Positions 6,974 to 11,317 of a stretch of DNA of 11,317 nucleotides are shown here, in pieces. The DNA is from CAYFUT01 sp964346395 (GTDB taxonomy: Bacteria > Bacillota > Halanaerobiia > Halobacteroidales > Halobacteroidaceae): contig CAYFUT010000078.1 of assembly GCA_964346395.1 (NCBI GenBank), positions 1 to 11,317 of the forward strand, in the 5' to 3' direction. Numbering within the stretch: the first letter of the stretch is position 1; every line of letters starts with the position of its first letter. A model generated the notes under the pieces. The model saw only the letters and a program-made list of their open reading frames with translations. It was not told where the DNA came from and ran no database searches. Position numbers and translations under genes: made by a program.

Positions 6974-9567
6974 TCTGCCACCACCCTACAGACAGCCCGA
7001 TAATCGCAATTACGACACTGATACCCAGCTGCCGGTTGATATTCTTCACTTGCTAATAAGTTAGTCACTTCTTCTCGCAGCTCAGCTCTAAACTCAACTG
7101 CCGGATCAGTTTTACTCTGCGTAAACTTCTGGTTCATAACATCATAAATACTTCTATCAAGTACTGCCGCTTTTGAATTAAATAAAAGAGAATAAAAATC
7201 AAGCTGTTCTTCACTGCCGCTGCCGGTTTTATAATCTATTAAATAATTCTGCTCGGCTGTTTTAATTACCAGGTCTATCCTCCCGCTCAATAAAACATCC
7301 GCTCGGCTGTGCTGCAAAAAAGCCGTCCGCTCCGGCTCCCATTCGGCCAATACTGCTGTAATTTCTCCTGTCAGTTTCTCTGTTAGCTGGTCTAAAAATT
7401 CGGTAACTGCTTCCTGCACCGCGGGAAATAGGACCTTCTGATAATAATTTGCATAATACTTCGGTATCTTCAGGCGCTGCTTAATTAGTTCCTGTTCAAT
7501 TATTTGTTTAATCTGTTCTTCTTGTATGTCAAAAATCCCAGCTTTCAGCTGAGGCTGAATATTAGCCACTACTGCTTCGAATATATTATGCACTAAACTA
7601 CCCAAAATTCTTTTATTTAATTTCTTTTCAATCGGTTCCCACTCCGGCTCCAGATGCACCAGATGTTCAAAGTAAAATCGGCAGGGACAGTCCTGTAAGA
7701 TGGAGTACTTATAAAACCCTAACGATAGGTGATCAAATTCAAAATCACTATCGGCAACCGGAAGTTCAAGCTCAGGAACTCCCTCGGCACCGCTGTCTAT
7801 TTCTACTTTAGAAGTAGAAAAGAGCTCCCGCATAATTAAATCATAATCTGCCTCCCCAAACGGCGCTTCCTGGCGAGATAAATCATAGGCTAACCGCAGC
7901 CGCTCTACAAAGGAACTGGGAGTTGTATTTTGTTCTTCATTTCTACGGGTAAAGATAATTACTTTCTCTGCCCCTAAAATTGAGCGGAAAAATTTATATT
8001 CTTCCCGCAACCGCCTGTCAGCCGTACTACTTAAATTTAACTCCCGGCGCTGCTGGTCAGTCAATAAAAATTCTGCCCCTTCACTGGTCGGGATAATCCC
8101 TTCAGTAATATTCAGCAAAATCACATTCCCCCGTGGCTGACAACTTACATCCAGGAGGTCATGGAAGTCAATTTTAGCCTCAGCCTCAGACAAATCGGGA
8201 GTTAATTTCTTATATCTAAGATGCCGTAAAATCAAATTAAATAATCCCGCGGCTGTATCAGCAAAATAATCTGCCCAGGAGTCGGCTATTTTTAACTCGG
8301 CAATGATATCTAACTCCGATAGACTTTCAAAATATTTGTTTACATCCGCCGTAAACTCTTCGCTCAGCAAAGGGTCTAGCTCCAGGTCAGTCAGCCAGGT
8401 AATAAAAGCAGCTAAATCAGTCAACTGGCTCAGCTCTTCTATATCAGACAGGAGCTGACTAAAGGGCCCAAGAACCTCAGTCTGCTCTTGCTCCCTAATT
8501 AACTCTGCACTCAAGTAGACATAACCGCGCTGAGCCAACTGATTAAGCTGACTAATCTGTCCGCTCCCCAGTCCGTAATAATCCTTAAAGGCCTGGCGGC
8601 AGCTTACTTCCCGCAGCTGCTTTAAACTTAACTTGAGTTCGCCCTGCGACTGATCGCTACTGGTCAGCAAAGTATGGAGTCCAGCTAAAAATCTATATAG
8701 TTTAGTCCGCTTAAAGCTATACTTTTTATTTAAGTTAAACCGTTCTCGCGACAGAAGATGATCATAATTACTACTCTGTGCATCAGCAGCTAATATTTCA
8801 TACTCCTCCGGCCGAGTTTCCAGTTGAGCTAAACAATTAATTACTTCTAAAAGCTGATCAGTAGTTTCATAAATTTCTACTTCGGGCTGTAAGTTAGCCG
8901 GCAGAGTTACCGACTCTAAAGTTAAGTCCTGCTCGTTAAAGTCACTACTGTCTACTTGACAATAGAGGGTAACTTCTTTTCCGGCTGCCTCTATTTTCTG
9001 CAGCATCTTCTTCTCCAGCGGAGTTAAATCCAAAATATTAACTACTACTACCTCACTGTAATCACTGATAAATTGGAGGCTAAAGTTAGCAAAGGCATTG
9101 GCCAAAGTGCGGTCTGTATAGCCCCGTTTTTCCAGAGCTGCTTCATATCTAGCTCGAATCGACTGTAAACGTTCGTATCTCTCCTGCTGCCAGGCAGCTA
9201 ACTTATCAATTTTAGTTACTTCGTATTCCTGCAGCTGGTCATAAAAATTAAAAAAATCATTCGCCAGTTCAAGAGCGTCAAAGTAACTTTCAATTCCTAA
9301 CTGTTCTTTATCTTTGTCAGTCAGCACTTCATAAAAGATCAACACTCGTTTCTCTTCTTTCAGTACTATCCGCTCCGGCAAAAATAACTTTTCTTTCAGT
9401 TCTTTTCGAGTTAAAAATAAACTCCCCTGTGCTAACAAAGGAGCTTGATACTCCTGCTTAACTGCCTGCTTTTGATAGTTGTCAACAACCAAATAAACTT
9501 TAGGTTCTTGTGCCTCAATTGCTGTTTCCAATAAATAATCAGTATAGTCAACATAGTTAACTTCCAA
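6970..9567 (-). CDS. addB: AddB/RexB-like nuclease subunit with iron-sulfur cysteines
   Basis: Partner of the adjoining AddA-like helicase in double-strand end processing. The C-terminal PD-(D/E)XK nuclease is intact: GSLVHNIFE (656-664; H660), SGRIDLVI with D765, YLIDYKTG with D778 and K780, and a QLDFY motif (788-792). The four cysteines expected for the AddB iron-sulfur cluster are present: C627 in CPCRFYF, then C851, C854 and C860, with the C-X2-C-X5-C spacing of the family. The N-terminal half is a degenerate helicase-like region. I see no Walker A motif there, unlike Bacillus AddB, so it is closer to RexB in that respect. At 865 aa it is well short of the roughly 1,150 aa usual for AddB. 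The start is TTG (9565-9567), supported by GAGGTG 5 nt upstream. An alternative start is unlikely, since no ATG or GTG with a better site is seen. Confidence 0.88.
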   Translation of the reverse strand: MEVNYVDYTDYLLETAIEAQEPKVYLVVDNYQKQAVKQEYQAPLLAQGSLFLTRKELKEKLFLPERIVLKEEKRVLIFYEVLTDKDKEQLGIESYFDALELANDFFNFYDQLQEYEVTKIDKLAAWQQERYERLQSIRARYEAALEKRGYTDRTLANAFANFSLQFISDYSEVVVVNILDLTPLEKKMLQKIEAAGKEVTLYCQVDSSDFNEQDLTLESVTLPANLQPEVEIYETTDQLLEVINCLAQLETRPEEYEILAADAQSSNYDHLLSRERFNLNKKYSFKRTKLYRFLAGLHTLLTSSDQSQGELKLSLKQLREVSCRQAFKDYYGLGSGQISQLNQLAQRGYVYLSAELIREQEQTEVLGPFSQLLSDIEELSQLTDLAAFITWLTDLELDPLLSEEFTADVNKYFESLSELDIIAELKIADSWADYFADTAAGLFNLILRHLRYKKLTPDLSEAEAKIDFHDLLDVSCQPRGNVILLNITEGIIPTSEGAEFLLTDQQRRELNLSSTADRRLREEYKFFRSILGAEKVIIFTRRNEEQNTTPSSFVERLRLAYDLSRQEAPFGEADYDLIMRELFSTSKVEIDSGAEGVPELELPVADSDFEFDHLSLGFYKYSILQDCPCRFYFEHLVHLEPEWEPIEKKLNKRILGSLVHNIFEAVVANIQPQLKAGIFDIQEEQIKQIIEQELIKQRLKIPKYYANYYQKVLFPAVQEAVTEFLDQLTEKLTGEITAVLAEWEPERTAFLQHSRADVLLSGRIDLVIKTAEQNYLIDYKTGSGSEEQLDFYSLLFNSKAAVLDRSIYDVMNQKFTQSKTDPAVEFRAELREEVTNLLASEEYQPAAGYQCRNCDYRAVCRVVAE

Positions 9568-9570
9568 ATT

Positions 9571-9578
9571 ATCACCTC
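9571..9578 (-). promoter_or_regulatory. Ribosome binding site that fixes the TTG start of the addB-like gene
   Basis: Reading on the minus strand, GAGGTGATAAT is followed directly by TTG GAA GTT. The GAGGTG core and 5-nt spacing are good, and this decides in favour of a TTG start. No convincing -35/-10 promoter was found in the 140 bp upstream. Confidence 0.6.
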
Positions 9579-9625
9579 ATTCATTCTTTCTTCCGCGGCA
9601 CCCTTATTTATTAATTACAAGATAC

Positions 9626-9642
9626 CCAGGATTAAATCCTGG
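9626..9642. promoter_or_regulatory. 17-bp perfect palindrome upstream of the addB-like gene
   Basis: CCAGGATT-A-AATCCTGG is symmetrical over 8 bp on each side of a single central base. It sits 58 bp upstream of the TTG start. As RNA it would fold into a 7-bp hairpin with a 3-nt loop, but no U tract follows in either direction, so it is not a normal terminator. It may be an operator for addBA or a leader hairpin. Confidence 0.5.
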
Positions 9643-9709
9643 TCTGTAGCTAAATAAAAATACACTTTAAAATTTTTCTATAACCCTTAAAAAGTATACG
9701 TTCCTAACC

Positions 9710-9738
9710 AAAAAATAAAGCCGCCTAGCGGCGACTTT
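9710..9738 (-). terminator. Rho-independent terminator of the solute-binding-protein gene
   Basis: On the minus strand AAAGTCGCC (9738-9730), loop GCTA and GGCGGCTTT (9725-9717) form a 9-bp stem with one G-T pair. ATTTTTT follows (9716-9710). It begins 2 nt after the TAG stop of the gene at 9741. It insulates the addB-like operon from that gene. Confidence 0.92.
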
Positions 9739-9740
9739 AA

Positions 9741-10931
9741 CTAAATTAAGCGAGTATTATCTTTTATCTGATTAACTGCTTCCTTTAGTGCTTGCTCAGG
9801 ACCAGCTACCCGATCCAGTACCTTCCGAATTGCTTTCCCTAATGCGGGCGAAATATACTCGGCATACTCCGGACAAGTCGGCCGAATAAATCCGTGGTCT
9901 AGCTGCTCAGCAAACGGCTTATACTTAGGATTTTCATCTAAAAACATCTGGTAACGCGGGCTTTTAATAGCTGATTCAGTTACCGGTAAATAACCAGTCT
10001 GCTGGGCAAAATCAATCTGTACTTCATCCTGAAGAAAGTAGCTAGCAAATTTCCAGGCAGCCTGCTTCTTAGCTTCTGAATTGCCGAAAATATAAAGATT
10101 TTCTCCGCCTATCCCCGTAGCTCGCCGCTCCTTTTTGGGCAGCATAAAGGTACCGTAATTCATCTCCGCTGCTTCCAGTTCCGGCAGTACCCAAGAACCA
10201 ATAATCTGCATAGCTACTCGCCCCTCCTGCAGCCGCTGCGGATCTGCCCCTTTTTCCGGCTGCGATAGATCAGCCACCCGGTGTTTATCTTTTAAATCAG
10301 ACCAGAATTTTAAAGCATCCACCCCAGCCTGACTAGCAAAATTCAACTTCTTATTATTAAGTATCATTTCTCCTCCTGCCTGCCAAAAAAAGGTTTCCCA
10401 GACCCAAACCGTCCACTCCTGCTCTCCATAAGGCAGCAAAAATCCATACTGGGCTTCACTATTGCGCTGTACTTTTTCAGCGGTAGCTACCAATTCTTCC
10501 CAAGTATCTGGAGTTTCTTCTATCCCGGCCTGTTCAAAATAATCTTGATTATAAACCACTCCTAAGTTATTAGCATCAAATGGTAAAGTGACTAGCTGAT
10601 CATCATAAGAAGCAGATTCCAATAAAGAATCAAAAATATTAGCCAATAAAAGTTCTTCTTCCCGCCCAATAAATTCACTAACCGGAGTCAAAACATCTTT
10701 TCCAGCCAGAGTACTGGTCAATTGGGGTCCATACCACATAATATCCGGCGAATCTGCCTGCATATTAGAAACTGAATTTATAATTACTTGTTCTGCTAAA
10801 TCCTGACGCCCATAACTCTCCAGCTTTACTTCAAATCGGGGATTAACTTGATTAAACTCGGCAATTTTTTCTGCAAGAGCCTCAATATCTCGATTTACCT
10901 CGATACCGTGCCAAAATACTATTTCCTCCAT
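9741..10931 (-). CDS. Family 1 solute-binding protein homologue lacking a signal peptide
   Basis: Homologue of the sugar-type ABC transporter binding proteins (MalE/UgpB class), 396 aa. Typical features are the opening strand EEIVFWHG (2-9), SPDIMWYG (61-68), the closed-cleft segment LVTLPFDANNLGVVYNQDYF (113-132), GGENLYIFGNSEAKKQAAWKF (275-295) and QQTGYLPV (310-317). It begins exactly where a mature, secreted protein would begin: no hydrophobic signal and no lipobox cysteine. The start is ATG 10931 with a GGGGAGGG-type site upstream. An in-frame TAA at 10947-10949 rules out a longer in-frame product. The next frame upstream codes basic, non-hydrophobic residues. No permease or ATPase gene adjoins it, and the gene has its own terminator. 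By sequence it should stay in the cytoplasm, where it might act as a carbohydrate-binding or regulatory protein; the ligand is unknown. Confidence 0.88.
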   Translation of the reverse strand: MEEIVFWHGIEVNRDIEALAEKIAEFNQVNPRFEVKLESYGRQDLAEQVIINSVSNMQADSPDIMWYGPQLTSTLAGKDVLTPVSEFIGREEELLLANIFDSLLESASYDDQLVTLPFDANNLGVVYNQDYFEQAGIEETPDTWEELVATAEKVQRNSEAQYGFLLPYGEQEWTVWVWETFFWQAGGEMILNNKKLNFASQAGVDALKFWSDLKDKHRVADLSQPEKGADPQRLQEGRVAMQIIGSWVLPELEAAEMNYGTFMLPKKERRATGIGGENLYIFGNSEAKKQAAWKFASYFLQDEVQIDFAQQTGYLPVTESAIKSPRYQMFLDENPKYKPFAEQLDHGFIRPTCPEYAEYISPALGKAIRKVLDRVAGPEQALKEAVNQIKDNTRLI

Positions 10932-10974
10932 TTTTTCTCCCTCCCCTTACTATTTTATCCTTTCCAAATGCCAT
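10882..10974 (-). CDS. Possible 30-codon upstream ORF overlapping the solute-binding-protein start
   Basis: ATG at 10974-10972 follows GAGGAGG (10986-10980) at a 5-nt gap, the strongest ribosome binding site in this part of the window. The frame runs 30 codons to a TGA at 10884-10882 and overlaps the first 50 bases of the solute-binding-protein gene in another frame. The peptide starts MAFGKDKIVRGGRK, is basic (11 Lys/Arg of 30) and has no membrane segment; I recognise no family. It may be a leader peptide controlling the downstream gene. Alternatively, a one-base error in the A6 run before ATG 10931 would join the two frames and give that protein a 14-residue basic extension. Confidence 0.4.
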   Translation of the reverse strand: MAFGKDKIVRGGRKNGGNSILARYRGKSRY

Positions 10975-10976
10975 TT
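10966..10976. promoter_or_regulatory. AAATG-C-CATTT dyad, copy 1
   Basis: A perfect 5-bp dyad around one base, overlapping the ATG of the upstream ORF. It is the copy nearest the solute-binding-protein gene. Confidence 0.4.
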
Positions 10977-11073
10977 TATCCTCCTCAAATAAAAAAACTA
11001 TTTTTATCCCTTATAATGGTTTATATTCTTTATTTCTTAATATACTCCTGCAAATTACTACAAAAATATTGTT

Positions 11074-11088
11074 TAAAATGGCATTTTA
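11074..11088. promoter_or_regulatory. TAAAATG-G-CATTTTA dyad, copy 2
   Basis: A perfect 7-bp dyad around one base. The outer positions extend it to GT...AC with one mismatch (11071-11091). It is the most symmetrical of the three related copies and lies 143 bp upstream of the solute-binding-protein ATG, a plausible operator position. Confidence 0.5.
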
Positions 11089-11195
11089 CACTGTTTTAAG
11101 CTGGCTGCTTACCGCAATCTTTCTGATTTTACCGCCTGATACCTCCCTCAATCTGACCAGTTTTCTACCCTACTGCTCCGAAAACAGCAGAGACA

Positions 11196-11207
11196 AAATG
11201 GTCATTT
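11196..11207. promoter_or_regulatory. AAATG-GT-CATTT dyad, copy 3
   Basis: Same half-sites as the other two copies but with 2 bp between them. It lies 13 bp downstream (in minus-strand direction) of the terminator at 11220-11248. Confidence 0.3.
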
Positions 11208-11219
11208 GCTCTTCAACAT

Positions 11220-11248
11220 AAAAAAATCCGGACCGCAGTTGGCCCGGA
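11220..11248 (-). terminator. Rho-independent terminator of the glyoxalase-family gene
   Basis: On the minus strand TCCGGGCC (11248-11241), a 6-nt loop and GGTCCGGA (11234-11227) pair over 8 bp with one G-T. Seven U residues follow (11226-11220). It starts 26 nt after the stop codon of the gene at the right edge. Confidence 0.92.
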
Positions 11249-11273
11249 AAATAATTATTTCGAATGACTAAAT

Positions 11274-11317
11274 TTACTTCTGAATTACTTCGGTTCGATA
11301 ACCATCAGGATCAGTCA
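11274..11317 (-). CDS. Glyoxalase/VOC-family protein, C-terminal end (partial)
   Basis: The frame entering from the right edge ends TDPDGYRTEVIQK before a TAA at 11274-11276. DPDGYxxExIQ is the typical end of glyoxalase I (lactoylglutathione lyase) and related VOC-family metalloenzymes. The Glu corresponds to the metal ligand in E. coli GloA. Only 13 complete codons are visible, so the exact enzyme cannot be fixed: glyoxalase I, methylmalonyl-CoA epimerase-like and other VOC members are possible, with glyoxalase I favoured. A strong terminator follows, so this gene ends its transcription unit. Confidence 0.7.
   Translation of the reverse strand, partial: TDPDGYRTEVIQK

Larger units (their letters stand above)
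10975..11219. other. Intergenic region upstream of the solute-binding-protein gene
   Basis: No ORF with family likeness was found on either strand, and no consensus promoter. The part nearest the gene (10985-11075) is very AT-rich. The distal part contains short stems: TAAGC/GCTTA (11096-11110 region) and CTGCT/AGCAG (11172-11189 region). TTACCGC occurs twice (about 11109 and 11130). Three AAATG-n-CATTT dyads are annotated separately. Confidence 0.5.

Noticed and set aside
9681..9706. GGAACGTATACTT on the minus strand as a LexA (SOS) box upstream of the addB-like gene
   Set aside because: Only the GAAC half matches; the second half lacks GTTC. Not enough to call.
10848..11099. 83-codon plus-strand open frame at the start of the solute-binding-protein gene
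   Set aside because: It is built from AT-rich intergenic DNA and the antisense of the gene start. The hydrophobic look follows from T-rich codons, and no ribosome binding site precedes it.
1..11317. CRISPR array, insertion sequence or defence island
   Set aside because: No regularly spaced direct repeats, no transposase frame and no target-site duplications were seen. The gene content is mostly core metabolism and repair.

Overview
The window looks like chromosomal DNA of an AT-rich, low-GC Gram-positive bacterium. The evidence is a class III fructose-1,6-bisphosphatase, an AddAB-type helicase-nuclease pair, purine-rich Shine-Dalgarno sequences before nearly every gene, and intrinsic terminators with long U tracts. 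An anaerobic Clostridia or Halanaerobiales-like host fits the gene content and base use. That placement is inference from general knowledge, not a database match.

Layout from left to right. Positions 1-10 hold the first codons of a gene running off the left edge (minus strand). Positions 97-398 hold a small PAS-domain gene that is broken by a frameshift. Positions 426-2375 hold fbp (minus strand), with a clear sigma-A-type promoter and an overlapping dyad at 2446-2484. These minus-strand units are closely spaced and could be one transcript. A 460-bp intergenic region follows, holding the fbp promoter and several inverted repeats. Positions 2836-3840 hold a plus-strand UPF0324/YeiH-type membrane protein, the only rightward gene. 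Convergent to it, on the minus strand, is a two-gene operon: addB-like (6970-9567, TTG start) then addA-like (3887-6973, GTG start), overlapping by 4 nt. A strong terminator at 9710-9738 ends the next gene, a solute-binding-protein homologue at 9741-10931. A 340-bp intergenic region holds three related dyads and a small upstream ORF. A second strong terminator at 11220-11248 follows the C-terminal end of a glyoxalase/VOC-family gene at the right edge.

Functionally, the AddA and AddB homologues should work as one complex for processing double-strand DNA ends. fbp serves gluconeogenesis. The YeiH-type protein is a predicted anion exporter. The solute-binding protein stands alone, with no permease or ATPase gene beside it and no signal peptide.

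I found no CRISPR array, transposon, rRNA or tRNA, and no clear sign of a new multi-gene system. The points most worth a second look are the signal-less solute-binding protein with its overlapping upstream ORF and repeated dyads, the compact AddAB pair, the fbp promoter dyad, and the frameshifted PAS gene.
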